DNA of 9,037 nt from an uncultured bacterium (GTDB taxonomy: Bacteria; Planctomycetota; Uabimicrobiia; Uabimicrobiales; JABWCH01): assembly GCA_938003875.1 (NCBI GenBank), contig CALKWO010000116.1:1-9037 (forward strand). The letters run 5' to 3'. Shown here in pieces: positions 1 through 6,665 of the stretch. The position numbers were made by a program, and so were the translations under genes. The stretch's first letter is position 1, and each line of letters begins with the position of its first letter. The notes beneath the pieces are model-generated. The model was not told the origin of the DNA, made no database searches, and saw nothing but the letters and a program-made list of their open reading frames with translations.

Positions 1-73
1 CGTCATTTTCGGCGCAACCCTGCGGCTACAAATCATTGCAATGTAAGTGATTATTACTTAACACGTATGACAT

Positions 74-109
74 CTACGACTACGGCTACGTCTAGGTTTA
101 CGCTCACGC
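74..109. repeat. Degenerate hexamer tandem repeat (YTACGN)
   Basis: Six consecutive 6-base units can be read: CTACGA, CTACGG, CTACGT, CTAGGT, TTACGC, TCACGC. The consensus is about YTACGN (NCGTAR on the other strand). The first three units are cleanest and the array decays to the right. Its function is unknown; it resembles low-complexity intergenic repeat DNA rather than coding sequence. Confidence 0.55.
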
Positions 110-231
110 CTTCTGTTAAGCCTGATATTATTATTTCGCAAGCGATAATCATCCTCTATAGCTCAATTTCATATGTTTCTAGGAATGCCAGAATTTTGAT
201 GGACATGGCGCAACAAAGCTACAAAAAAAAA

Positions 232-352
232 AGAACCATAGATGGAACAGATGGGCACAGATAAAAAAAAATTTTGAATCATTGTCTCTGTAGCTAAGCG
301 ATGCAGTAATCTTTTCTTAAATCTGTGTTAATCTGTGTTAATCTGTGGTTCT
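232..352. repeat. Long imperfect inverted repeat with 10-bp internal periodicity
   Basis: The right arm (321-352) has three near-tandem 10-base units: ATCTGTGTTA, ATCTGTGTTA, ATCTGTGGTT. The left arm (232-262) is its degenerate reverse complement. Pairing is AGAACCATAGAT (232-243) with 341-352, twelve pairs including one G-U; ACAGAT (247-252) with 331-336; and CACAGAT (256-262) with 321-327. The pairs are separated by small internal loops around a loop of about 58 nt (263-320). ACAGATTAAC-type 10-mers are, to my knowledge, seen as dispersed intergenic repeats in various bacteria, so this may be one copy of a genomic family. Confidence 0.75.
289..305. repeat. 17-bp repeat, copy 1 (partner at 1388-1404)
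   Basis: TGTAGCTAAGCGATGCA here matches TGTAGCTATGCGATGCA at 1388-1404 at 16 of 17 positions. Both copies have an AAAATTTTG tract upstream (268-276 here; 1381-1389 at the other copy, where it overlaps the repeat). This copy lies inside the loop of the long inverted repeat. It looks like part of a short dispersed intergenic element; no function is evident. Confidence 0.5.
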
Positions 353-410
353 CTTTTTTCTACTTTTGGATTTAACATTATCAAACTAGCTAGGACTGAA
401 TCGATTATTC

Positions 411-1250
411 TTAAAAAACAATCTTCCTGATAACAATCCAAAGCAGAGACAATCCAAACAGAATAGAAGTCATGGGTTCTGGAACGGTCGCTGTATATTC
501 AATATATACAAGGCCATTCGCCCCGTTTCCACCATCAATTCTGTAGCCAACAAGACCACCAGCACCACCGCCTGCTCCATATCCTATACCGCCTTTACCG
601 CTATTTGCATTTTTTCCATCTTCAGCACTGATGCCTGTTCCATTTATTAGGATACCTCCACCTCCACCACCACCTCCATGACTGGAGATGCCGCCAGCAC
701 CGCCAGCACCTGCTGTAATGGTATTTTCTGTAAACAATGTCAAAAGGGATAAATAATTCCCCTGACCTGTACCGCCAAGAAATGTTGATGCATAACCATT
801 GCTACCAGCCATACCGCCTGCGGCTCCATTACCAGCATTACCTGCACCACCTCCACCAGAGCTACCGTTATTTCCTGTCAGGTTGATGCCGAGTACGACT
901 TTGCCTCCATTAGCAGAGATAAAGCTTCCAAAAGAAGATGCGGTTCCTGCTGTTAGATATGAAATGGTATTGCTATTGGTAAGGTCTCGTCCACCAGTAC
1001 CGCCTTGACCAACGGTTACAGAAACAGATTGACCAGAAGCTACACTGAAAGTGCCTACGGATAAATATCCAGCACCACCTCCACCATTATGTCCAGGAGC
1101 ACCACCACCTCCACCACCGATGACAAGGACTTTTACAGAGGTAACTCCATTAGGAATAATGAATGTCTGAGAGCTTGTAAATAGAATGGAAGCTCCATTT
1201 ACATAGCTCAACAGAGCTAAAAATAAAAGAGGAATGAGGAAAAATTTCAT
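411..1250 (-). CDS. Secreted glycine-rich PEP-CTERM protein
   Basis: This 279-residue exported protein is probably surface- or extracellular-matrix-associated. Residues 1-19 form a signal peptide: Lys2, a hydrophobic core (FFLIPLLFLALL), and likely cleavage after VNG (residue 19). Residues 20 to about 250 are Ser/Thr/Gly-rich, with many poly-Gly runs (for example VLVIGGGGGG and SSHGGGGGGGG). They open with a PNGVTSVKVLVIGG segment typical of the glycine-rich domain found in bacterial surface proteins and tail-fibre-like proteins. The C-terminus is a complete PEP-CTERM sorting signal: VPEP (256-259), a hydrophobic helix (SILFGLSLLWIVI), then RK (275-276) and four more residues. Such proteins are recognised by an exosortase in the inner membrane, which is not encoded here. 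Start ATG at 1250 is preceded by AAAGGGGA at 6-nt spacing and by a good promoter. It is divergent from the hydrogenase-like operon, with no evident functional link. The domain assignment is by pattern; the sorting signal is clear. Confidence 0.88.
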   Translation of the reverse strand: MKFFLIPLLFLALLSYVNGASILFTSSQTFIIPNGVTSVKVLVIGGGGGGAPGHNGGGGAGYLSVGTFSVASGQSVSVTVGQGGTGGRDLTNSNTISYLTAGTASSFGSFISANGGKVVLGINLTGNNGSSGGGGAGNAGNGAAGGMAGSNGYASTFLGGTGQGNYLSLLTLFTENTITAGAGGAGGISSHGGGGGGGGILINGTGISAEDGKNANSGKGGIGYGAGGGAGGLVGYRIDGGNGANGLVYIEYTATVPEPMTSILFGLSLLWIVIRKIVF

Positions 1251-1304
1251 ATATTTCCCCTTTCTTTTGTAAAATTTTAAAGATTAGGAATCTGTGCTAT
1301 AGCA

Positions 1305-1333
1305 ATTATAAAAATTTTTTGCAATCAAATCAA
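1305..1333 (-). promoter_or_regulatory. Sigma70-type promoter for the PEP-CTERM gene
   Basis: Read on the - strand, TTGATT (1333-1328) is followed by a 17-nt spacer and a perfect TATAAT (1310-1305). Transcription would start near 1298, leaving a leader of about 48 nt with the AGGGGA ribosome binding site just before the ATG at 1250. The -35 box matches consensus at four of six positions, and spacing is ideal. Confidence 0.7.
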
Positions 1334-1387
1334 CGCATTTCTCTGAGATGGGCCTTTATTTTTTCGTCCACCAGGCAAACAAAATTT

Positions 1388-1404
1388 TGTAGCTATGCGA
1401 TGCA
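1388..1404. repeat. 17-bp repeat, copy 2 (partner at 289-305)
   Basis: TGTAGCTATGCGATGCA matches the copy at 289-305 with one substitution. It overlaps the first AAAATTTTGT copy and runs into the 8-bp palindrome GATGCATC (1399-1406). Confidence 0.5.
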
Positions 1405-1430
1405 TCTATGGCACACAAAACAAAATTCTC

Positions 1431-1458
1431 TTGCAAATTCTTAAAATTTTGTTATTAT
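1431..1458 (+). promoter_or_regulatory. Candidate promoter for the operon
   Basis: TTGCAA (1431-1436), a 16-nt spacer and TATTAT (1453-1458) give a moderate sigma70-like match (four of six and five of six). Transcription would start near 1465, leaving a leader of about 175 nt before the first gene. The surrounding DNA is so A+T-rich that chance matches are likely, so confidence is modest. Confidence 0.35.
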
Positions 1459-1464
1459 TCCCCA

Positions 1465-1482
1465 AGATTTTTGTAAAAATCT
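1465..1482 (+). repeat. AT-rich palindrome (possible operator or hairpin)
   Basis: AGATTTTTGTAAAAATCT is an 18-base element with perfect 8-base arms around GT. It lies immediately downstream of the candidate promoter, at or near the predicted transcript start, a position where a dimeric repressor could bind. It could equally be a chance palindrome in A+T-rich DNA. Confidence 0.35.
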
Positions 1483-1529
1483 CAAAAATTTTGTTCTTTT
1501 TTAAAACCTTCTCAGACCTACCAGGCCAA

Positions 1530-1557
1530 GGATGGCAAAACCTATCCCTTTTTCTTT
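1530..1557 (+). terminator. Weak hairpin plus T-rich run in the operon leader
   Basis: GGATGG (1530-1535) pairs with CCTATCC (1541-1547) with one bulged T and a CAAAA loop, and is followed by CTTTTTCTTT. This has the shape of a weak intrinsic terminator inside the leader, about 80 nt before the first gene, so it could act as an attenuator. The stem is only six pairs and no alternative anti-terminator stem is clear. Confidence 0.25.
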
Positions 1558-1623
1558 CCTCAAAAAATCACGATAAAAACACTTTGCGATTTTGTCAACC
1601 AAAATAATCTTGGTAGGCAGAGT

Positions 1624-1630
1624 AGAGAGG
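1624..1630 (+). promoter_or_regulatory. Ribosome binding site that fixes the hyfB start
   Basis: AGAGAGG lies 9 nt before the ATG at 1640. The frame stays open further upstream to a TTG at 1592, but that TTG has no purine-rich sequence before it. The extra 16 residues would put charged residues before the first membrane helix, so 1640 is preferred. Confidence 0.75.
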
Positions 1631-1639
1631 TGCATTTCT

Positions 1640-3607
1640 ATGACTTTTTTCTTATACAGTCTTTCTATTTTTTTAGTGAGCGGGCTTCTTGCTCTTATCA
1701 GCAAGCGTTCAGCATTCCTGTCCAGCTTTTTTGGCATTGCGGGATGTGTTGCTGGCTGTGTTTTAGGGCTTATTCCCTCTATACAAGTCTTGCTGAGTGG
1801 GCAGGGCTTGTCTTTTTCTTTTCCCTGGGCTATGCCCCTGGGTGCTTTTGTTTTGAATATAGACTTTTTGTCGGCATTTTTTCTTGTGCCTGTTTTCGTG
1901 CTTTGTGCCTTGGCTGGCCTTTATGGAGGGCAATATCTTTATTCTTATCGCTCCACTCATTGCTTAGGATTTTCCTGGTTTTGTTTTAATATTCTTGTAG
2001 GAAGCATGGCACTGGTCATTGTTGCTGCTAATGCACTTTTGTTCCTTCTTGCTTGGGAGCTTATGGCTCTTGCTTCCTTCTTTCTCGTAATTTTTGAAGC
2101 AAAAAAAGAATCTGTCAGAAAAGCAGGCTGGATGTATCTTATTACAACCCATATTGGTACAGCTTTTCTGCTGGCAATGTTTCTCCTTATGGCACAGAGT
2201 GCAAAATCCATGAATTTTATGGACTGGGACAAATTAGAATATCTTCCTTCTCTGGCACGAGGAATCTTTTTTATTCTTGCAGTGGTTGGCTTTGGAGCCA
2301 AGGCAGGCTTTATGCCTCTTCATATATGGCTGCCAGAAGCCCATCCTGCGGCTCCTAGTCATGTTTCATCCGTTATGTCAGGCGTTATGATAAAAACAGG
2401 AATCTATGGACTTATACGAATTTTAAGCTTTCTGGGATTCCCTTCTTTCTGGTGGGGCTGGACGCTGCTTGCTATAGGAATTATTTCTGGAGTATTAGGC
2501 ATTTTGTTTGCTCTTGCACAGTCTGATTTAAAACGATTGCTTGCCTATTCTACGGTAGAGAATGTGGGCATCATTACTATGGGTTTAGGTATCACCCTTC
2601 TTGGCATAGCCTATCAAATTCCAGTTCTTACTGTGATTGGTTTCGTCGGAAGTCTTTTTCATGTCTTAAATCATGCTTTGTATAAAGGGCTTCTCTTTCT
2701 GTGTGCAGGAGCGGTATTGCATGGGACAGGAATGAGAGATATAAACCTTATGGGGGGATTGCTGAAACGGATGAGATATACAGGTCTTTTCTTTTTAGCA
2801 GGAGCTATTGCTATCTGTGGCCTTCCGCCCCTGAACGGTTTTGGCAGCGAATTTTTGATATATTTTGCCTGCTTTACAGGAGGAATTCCTGGCAGCCATA
2901 ATGTTGCCATCCCTGCTCTTGCTCTCATTATTTTCCTTTCTTTGATTGGCGGGCTTTCTATTGCATGTTTCAGCAAAGCCTTTGGAATTGCCTTTTCAGG
3001 AGAACCAAGACATGAGAGCATGAACCATGCGCATGATACAGGCTGGCTCATGAAAATTCCTATGGGAATCCTTGCATTAAGCTGTATTCTGGTTGGTTTT
3101 CTATCTCCCTGTCTTCTTCCCAGAATATTTCAGAACTATCTGTCCGCAGAACATCTGGGAATTTTAGAAAAAGCCACTTTTTCTCTATCCCAGATCACGA
3201 TAGCATCTATTGTATTTCTCTTCCTTTTGGGAATTCTTGCTTTGGTGCGATCTCTGCTTCTTTGCGTGCGCAAAGTGGAAACTACAGTGACATGGGATTG
3301 TGGTTACGCTGCCCCTACAGCTCGTATGCAATACACAGGAACTTCTTTCTCTCAGATTCTTGTGGAATTTTACAATTTTTTTCTGAGAGTAAAGCAAAAA
3401 CTCTCTGCGCCTAAAGGCCTTTTCCCAGAGCCAGGTTCTTTCTCTATGGAAACGCCTGATCTCTTTCAGGAAAAAGTTTTTTCTCCGCTTTTTGTCCGGA
3501 CGGGAAATGTTCTTTGTATTCTCCATACTTTGCAGCATGGACGCATACACTTATACGTGCTTTATATAATTGTGATGTTAATTGTTCTACTTCTATGGAA
3601 GCTTTAA
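1640..3607 (+). CDS. hyfB: HyfB/HycC-like ion-translocating membrane subunit (NuoL/MrpA family) of an Ehr-type complex
   Basis: This 655-residue, very hydrophobic protein has the Proton_antipo_M (NuoL/M/N) core. In the family these subunits carry protons or Na+ across the inner membrane, driven by the redox arm. Key residues are present: Glu140 in LLAWELMALASFFLV, Lys221 in FGAKAGFMPLHIWLPEAHP, Lys252, Lys298 in SDLKRLLAYSTVENVG, and His341/His345/Lys349 in HVLNHALYKG. GLPPLNGFGSEF (394-405) and the WDCGY segment (552-556) are typical of the HyfB/HycC branch. After the core comes a hydrophilic stretch of about 100 residues and a final membrane helix (636-653), as expected for the lateral-helix anchor of this branch. 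Length is close to HyfB of E. coli (about 670) and above HycC (about 610). It is first in the operon; hyfC starts 3 nt after its stop. The symbol is a homology label; ehrA is the likely Ehr equivalent. Confidence 0.9.
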   Translation: MTFFLYSLSIFLVSGLLALISKRSAFLSSFFGIAGCVAGCVLGLIPSIQVLLSGQGLSFSFPWAMPLGAFVLNIDFLSAFFLVPVFVLCALAGLYGGQYLYSYRSTHCLGFSWFCFNILVGSMALVIVAANALLFLLAWELMALASFFLVIFEAKKESVRKAGWMYLITTHIGTAFLLAMFLLMAQSAKSMNFMDWDKLEYLPSLARGIFFILAVVGFGAKAGFMPLHIWLPEAHPAAPSHVSSVMSGVMIKTGIYGLIRILSFLGFPSFWWGWTLLAIGIISGVLGILFALAQSDLKRLLAYSTVENVGIITMGLGITLLGIAYQIPVLTVIGFVGSLFHVLNHALYKGLLFLCAGAVLHGTGMRDINLMGGLLKRMRYTGLFFLAGAIAICGLPPLNGFGSEFLIYFACFTGGIPGSHNVAIPALALIIFLSLIGGLSIACFSKAFGIAFSGEPRHESMNHAHDTGWLMKIPMGILALSCILVGFLSPCLLPRIFQNYLSAEHLGILEKATFSLSQITIASIVFLFLLGILALVRSLLLCVRKVETTVTWDCGYAAPTARMQYTGTSFSQILVEFYNFFLRVKQKLSAPKGLFPEPGSFSMETPDLFQEKVFSPLFVRTGNVLCILHTLQHGRIHLYVLYIIVMLIVLLLWKL

Positions 3608-3610
3608 GGT

Positions 3611-4522
3611 ATGAATGCGAATCTTTTTATACCCACATTGTTTGCAGTGGTCTTCGCTCCTTTGATTTTAGGAATCATCAACAGAACCAAAGCCTTTTTT
3701 GGCGGAAGGCATGGCCAGCCTTTTTTACAATTGTACTATGATCTGTTCAAGCTCCTGAGAAAAGGTGCAACCTATAGCAAAACAACCACCTATATTTTTC
3801 GTCTTGGCCCTATGGTAGGTCTTGTATGTGTACTTTTAGCTACAACTCTTGTGCCTTTTGGTGGTATCAGATCTTTTCTCTGTTTTCCTGGAGATATCCT
3901 TCTTTTTGCCTACATACTGGGCCTTATGCGCTTTTTTACCGTACTTGCTGCCCTGGATACAGGCTCTAGCTTTGAAGGCATGGGAGCAGCCAGAGAGGTC
4001 CATTTTTCTGCTCTTGCAGAAGTCGCTTTCTTTCTTGGCTTGATAGTCTTAGCTAAAGCCACATCCTCTGCCTCCTTTTCCGATATGTACTCTTCGTCTT
4101 TCCCCTATATATGGATTGCAAACAGCACCCAAATGCTTCTTGTTGGTGTTGCGTTTTTTCTGGTTTTACTCACAGAAAATGCCCGTATTCCTGTGGACGA
4201 TCCCAATACCCATCTGGAACTTACCATGATCCATGAAGTGATGGTTTTAGACCATAGCGGGCCTGACTTTGCCTTTATTCTCTATGGCTCTGCTTTAAAA
4301 CTCTGGGTCTTAGGAACTATTTTTACCCAGACGATTTTTCCCTTTCGCTCTGGCAGCATCTATCTGGATTTACTTTTTTCTTTTTTAGCCATGATAGTGC
4401 TAGGTGTTATCGTTGGAATCGTAGAATCCACAATGGCAAGGCTTCGATTGCTTAGGGTGCCTCAGCTCCTGGTTGCTGCGGCAGCTCTATCTACCGTAGC
4501 ATTAGTGCTGAGCATGAGGTAA
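3611..4522 (+). CDS. hyfC: HyfC/HycD-like membrane subunit (NuoH family)
   Basis: This 303-residue integral membrane protein is the NuoH-like subunit, which docks the peripheral electron arm to the membrane and links redox change to ion movement. The family's conserved loops are present: GGRHGQPFLQLYYDLFKLLR (31-50), SSFEGMGAAREVHFSALAE (119-137) with its acidic and basic residues, and TENARIPVDDPNTHLELTMI (188-207) followed by HEVMVLDHSGPD. These charged loops form the quinone-chamber side of NuoH and its counterpart in hydrogenases. Length matches HyfC/HycD (about 305-315). GGAAG (3597-3601), inside the end of hyfB, is spaced 9 nt from this ATG, so translation is probably coupled. hyfE follows after 4 nt; a hyfD-type second antiporter, which sits here in E. 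coli hyf, is absent. Confidence 0.92.
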   Translation: MNANLFIPTLFAVVFAPLILGIINRTKAFFGGRHGQPFLQLYYDLFKLLRKGATYSKTTTYIFRLGPMVGLVCVLLATTLVPFGGIRSFLCFPGDILLFAYILGLMRFFTVLAALDTGSSFEGMGAAREVHFSALAEVAFFLGLIVLAKATSSASFSDMYSSSFPYIWIANSTQMLLVGVAFFLVLLTENARIPVDDPNTHLELTMIHEVMVLDHSGPDFAFILYGSALKLWVLGTIFTQTIFPFRSGSIYLDLLFSFLAMIVLGVIVGIVESTMARLRLLRVPQLLVAAAALSTVALVLSMR

Positions 4523-4526
4523 TTTT

Positions 4527-5180
4527 ATGGAACAATTAATCAACATGTTGATGGTGGTTATTCTTCTAACCAACCTTTTATTATTAGGTTCAAGCCGCAT
4601 GGGAACCTGCATTCCTACACTAGGATTCCAGGGAATACTTTTAGGTCTTGCACTCCCCGTACTCTTATTTTTGCCTCAGGGAATTACGACTCATATTCTG
4701 GTTTTGGTCTTGATAACCATTCCCTTACGAGGAATCCTTTTCCCCTTCATCCTGTTTCGCGTGATCAGAAAAACCAATATCCAAAGGGAAATCGAGCCTT
4801 TTATCAGCTATCCTGTTTCTATATTTTTAGGGATTCTTGCGCTTGTGCTTGCTTTCTGGATGAATTCGCGTTTAACAGGAATGTCTGTTCCTAGCCTTCA
4901 TCCTCTTTTGCTGCCTGTGGCTTTTTATACGATATTGGTAGGTTTAATTCTCATTGTAAGCCGCAAGCTTGCCATAAATCAGGTGCTAGGATACATTGTC
5001 ATGGAAAATGGAATGTATGTTCTGGGCATAGCCTTTGCTGGAGAGGTACATCTTCTCCTGGAGCTAGGCGTTTTGATGGATGTATTTGTCGCTGTATTTG
5101 TTATGAGTATTGCAATTTATCGAATCTCTCGCGAATTCGATCATATTGATGTCAACCAATTACAAAATTTGAAAGATTAA
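4527..5180 (+). CDS. hyfE: HyfE-like membrane subunit (NuoK-related)
   Basis: This 217-residue membrane protein is almost exactly the length of E. coli HyfE (216). The family resembles NuoK with added N-terminal helices and sits between the NuoH-like and antiporter-like subunits, contributing carboxylates to the ion path. Visible acidic residues in hydrophobic context are Glu160 in GYIVMENGMYVLG, and Glu179 and Asp185 in LLLELGVLMDVFVAV, which correspond to the helices that carry the NuoK glutamates. The protein ends in a short polar tail (SREFDHIDVNQLQNLKD). The ATG at 4527 has GAGGT (4516-4520) 6 nt upstream. It is absent from the simpler E. coli hyc operon, so the layout is closer to hyf than to hyc. 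Confidence 0.88.
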   Translation: MEQLINMLMVVILLTNLLLLGSSRMGTCIPTLGFQGILLGLALPVLLFLPQGITTHILVLVLITIPLRGILFPFILFRVIRKTNIQREIEPFISYPVSIFLGILALVLAFWMNSRLTGMSVPSLHPLLLPVAFYTILVGLILIVSRKLAINQVLGYIVMENGMYVLGIAFAGEVHLLLELGVLMDVFVAVFVMSIAIYRISREFDHIDVNQLQNLKD

Positions 5181-5183
5181 ACC

Positions 5184-6662
5184 ATGGAAGATGGATTGAT
5201 ACTCTGGGCACTCTTAGTTATCCCTTTTCTAGGCGGATTTTGCTGTATTTTATCATCAAAAGGATTCACCATACGATGGATTGCCTGTGCAACAGTATGG
5301 ACTATGCTTGCCACGGCATTTGTTTCTCTCTGGATAGTTTCTATAGAAGGAGCAATCCAGGCAGCCCATGGATGGCTTTTTCTGGATATGCTTTCTTCCT
5401 ATCATGTTGTTCTTTTGCAGGTAGTTTTTGCTCTTTCTACTCTTTTTGCAAAATCCTATTTCCCTGCAGAAATCGCCCATAATGCTTTTAACTCAGCTTT
5501 GCTGCCTCGCTATGGAATGCTTTGGTTGAGTGCTTTAGGAGCCATGAACCTTGTTTTTGTCTCTAACAATATTGGTATTATGTGGGTGGGTGTAGAAGCA
5601 ACCACTCTGATCACTGCCTTTTTGATTTGCATTCATGTTACACCAAAATCTCTGGAAGCCATGTGGAAGTATCTTATTATGTGTTCTGTCGGCGTTGCCC
5701 TGGCGTTTATCGGAACCATGCTAGTCGGTGCAGCAGGCGGAAACCTGAAAGGATCGCATTCCCAATCGCTTCTATGGACGTTCCTTTATGAAAACGCAGG
5801 TAGCCTGAATCCCTTTTTTATGAAAATGGCTTTTCTTTTTCTGGTTGTAGGATATGGCACCAAGGCTGGTTTTGCTCCTATGCATAGCTGGCTTCCTGAT
5901 GCCCATAGCCAGGCACCTGCTCCTGTTTCGGCTCTTTTCTCTGGATTTTTGCTCAGCACCGCTTTCTATTGCATCATGCGCTATCTTCCCCTGGTGGAAA
6001 TGGCAACAGGGAAAACAGGATGGGCTATGGATATTCTTGTCTTCTTTGGCCTTTTTTCCATCATCATTGCAGCGGCTTTTATGGTATTTCAGCAAGACAT
6101 CAAAAGACTCCTTGCTTATTCCAGTATAGAGCATATAGGAATCATGGCAGTAGGGCTTGGCTTAGGAGGAGTGGGAACATTCGCTGCTCTTTTCCATCTT
6201 CTGAACCATTCTATGGGAAAGCCTCTTTGCTTTTTCTCAGCAGGAAAATTAGTGCAAATCTATGGTACAAACAGCATTTATAGAATCAAAAATGCCTTAA
6301 AAATTACGCCTGTCTGGGCAACAGGGTTTTTCCTGAGTTTTCTGGCACTGATCGGAATGGCTCCTTTTGCCATCTTCATGAGCAAATTCCAAATTCTCAA
6401 GGCCATTATAGAAAAAGCGGACTACATTTCTCTGGCTCTTTTCCTTTTTGGCTGCGCTGTTGTGTTTATCAGCGCGCTTCGTTATATGCTATTGATTCTC
6501 TGGGGAGAATCCGAAGCCAATATTCATCCACAAAAAGCCTACAAAAAAGATATATTCCTGGTTGCTTTCCCTATGCTGGTTCTGTTGATTTTAGGGCTTT
6601 TTATGCCTGAATTCCTGCAAAATATTCTACAAAAGGCAGCAAACATTATCCAAGGATATTAA
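5184..6662 (+). CDS. hyfF: HyfF-like ion-translocating membrane subunit (NuoN/MrpD family)
   Basis: This 492-residue protein is the second antiporter-like subunit of the complex and also has the Proton_antipo_M core. Ion-path residues are intact: Glu138 in IGIMWVGVEATTLITAFLI, Lys227 in YGTKAGFAPMHSWLPDAHSQ, Lys307 in QQDIKRLLAYSSIEHIGIM, and His338/His342/Lys346 in FHLLNHSMGKPL. It lacks the C-terminal lateral extension seen in the first gene, as expected for HyfF, and is slightly shorter than the E. coli protein (about 526). The start ATG is 3 nt after hyfE, with GAAAG (5171-5175) spaced 8 nt from it, a weak site consistent with coupled translation. Two such subunits suggest at least two ion channels per complex. 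Confidence 0.9.
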   Translation: MEDGLILWALLVIPFLGGFCCILSSKGFTIRWIACATVWTMLATAFVSLWIVSIEGAIQAAHGWLFLDMLSSYHVVLLQVVFALSTLFAKSYFPAEIAHNAFNSALLPRYGMLWLSALGAMNLVFVSNNIGIMWVGVEATTLITAFLICIHVTPKSLEAMWKYLIMCSVGVALAFIGTMLVGAAGGNLKGSHSQSLLWTFLYENAGSLNPFFMKMAFLFLVVGYGTKAGFAPMHSWLPDAHSQAPAPVSALFSGFLLSTAFYCIMRYLPLVEMATGKTGWAMDILVFFGLFSIIIAAAFMVFQQDIKRLLAYSSIEHIGIMAVGLGLGGVGTFAALFHLLNHSMGKPLCFFSAGKLVQIYGTNSIYRIKNALKITPVWATGFFLSFLALIGMAPFAIFMSKFQILKAIIEKADYISLALFLFGCAVVFISALRYMLLILWGESEANIHPQKAYKKDIFLVAFPMLVLLILGLFMPEFLQNILQKAANIIQGY

Positions 6663-6665
6663 ACT

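Larger units (their letters stand above)
222..360. terminator. Probable bidirectional rho-independent-like terminator
   Basis: The inverted repeat at 232-352 is bordered by an A10 run at 223-232, read as T10 after the stem on the - strand, and by CTCTTTTTTC (351-360) after the stem on the + strand. A - strand transcript leaving the PEP-CTERM gene would therefore form a stem of about 30 pairs ending in GGTTC and followed by about ten U residues, as intrinsic terminators require. The 58-nt apical loop is unusually large for a terminator, so termination is inferred, but the 12-pair base of the stem next to the U-run is strong on its own. Confidence 0.5.
1..410. other. Intergenic region with repeats, no convincing gene
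   Basis: No gene is supported here. One frame stays open from the window edge to base 264, but its translation (a Thr/Ser stretch from a hexamer repeat, then a Lys-rich end from a poly-A run) looks like translated repeat DNA and has no ribosome binding site. What can be seen is a hexamer array (74-109), a small stem at 46-62 (TAAGT/ACTTA arms), a long inverted repeat (232-352), and a 17-base sequence (289-305) that recurs with one change at 1388-1404. The region lies downstream of the - strand PEP-CTERM gene, so part of it would be that gene's 3' untranslated region and terminator. Confidence 0.6.
1251..1639. other. Divergent A+T-rich intergenic region / operon leader
   Basis: These 389 bases separate two divergent genes. 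The left third carries the - strand promoter and leader of the PEP-CTERM gene. The rest is the likely control region of the operon: a candidate + strand promoter (1431-1458), three same-orientation copies of AAAATTTTGT (1381-1390, 1443-1452, 1485-1494), an AT-rich palindrome (1465-1482), a weak hairpin followed by a T-rich run (1530-1557), and the ribosome binding site (1624-1630). The repeated A-tracts suggest intrinsically bent DNA. No RNA gene or riboswitch is recognised. Short open frames here are not supported by any start signal or protein pattern. Confidence 0.6.

Noticed and set aside
1..264. Open frame on the + strand from the window edge to 264, with a possible ATG at 67.
   Set aside because: The translation follows a hexamer repeat and a poly-A run, has no ribosome binding site at 67, no recognisable domain, and ends inside the inverted repeat. 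A gene tail from upstream cannot be fully excluded.
321..350. Tandem 10-mers considered as a CRISPR array.
   Set aside because: The units are directly adjacent with no spacers, only three copies, and form one arm of an inverted repeat.
799..1008. Proline/alanine-rich open frame opposite the glycine-rich gene.
   Set aside because: Poly-Gly codons read on the other strand give poly-Pro; this is a shadow of the real gene, which has a signal peptide, sorting signal, promoter and ribosome binding site.
1395..1607. 70-residue open frame in the operon leader.
   Set aside because: No ribosome binding site, and its Lys/Leu/Phe-rich content is what A+T-rich DNA gives by chance.
1516..1617. CCTACCA near 1517 and TGGTAGG near 1611 as a long-range stem in the leader.
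   Set aside because: Only seven bases pair over about 90 nt in a region where short matches are expected by chance.
1592..1639. A 16-residue N-terminal extension of the first operon gene from TTG 1592.
   Set aside because: There is no ribosome binding site before the TTG, while AGAGAGG is well placed before ATG 1640, where the protein begins directly with its first membrane helix.
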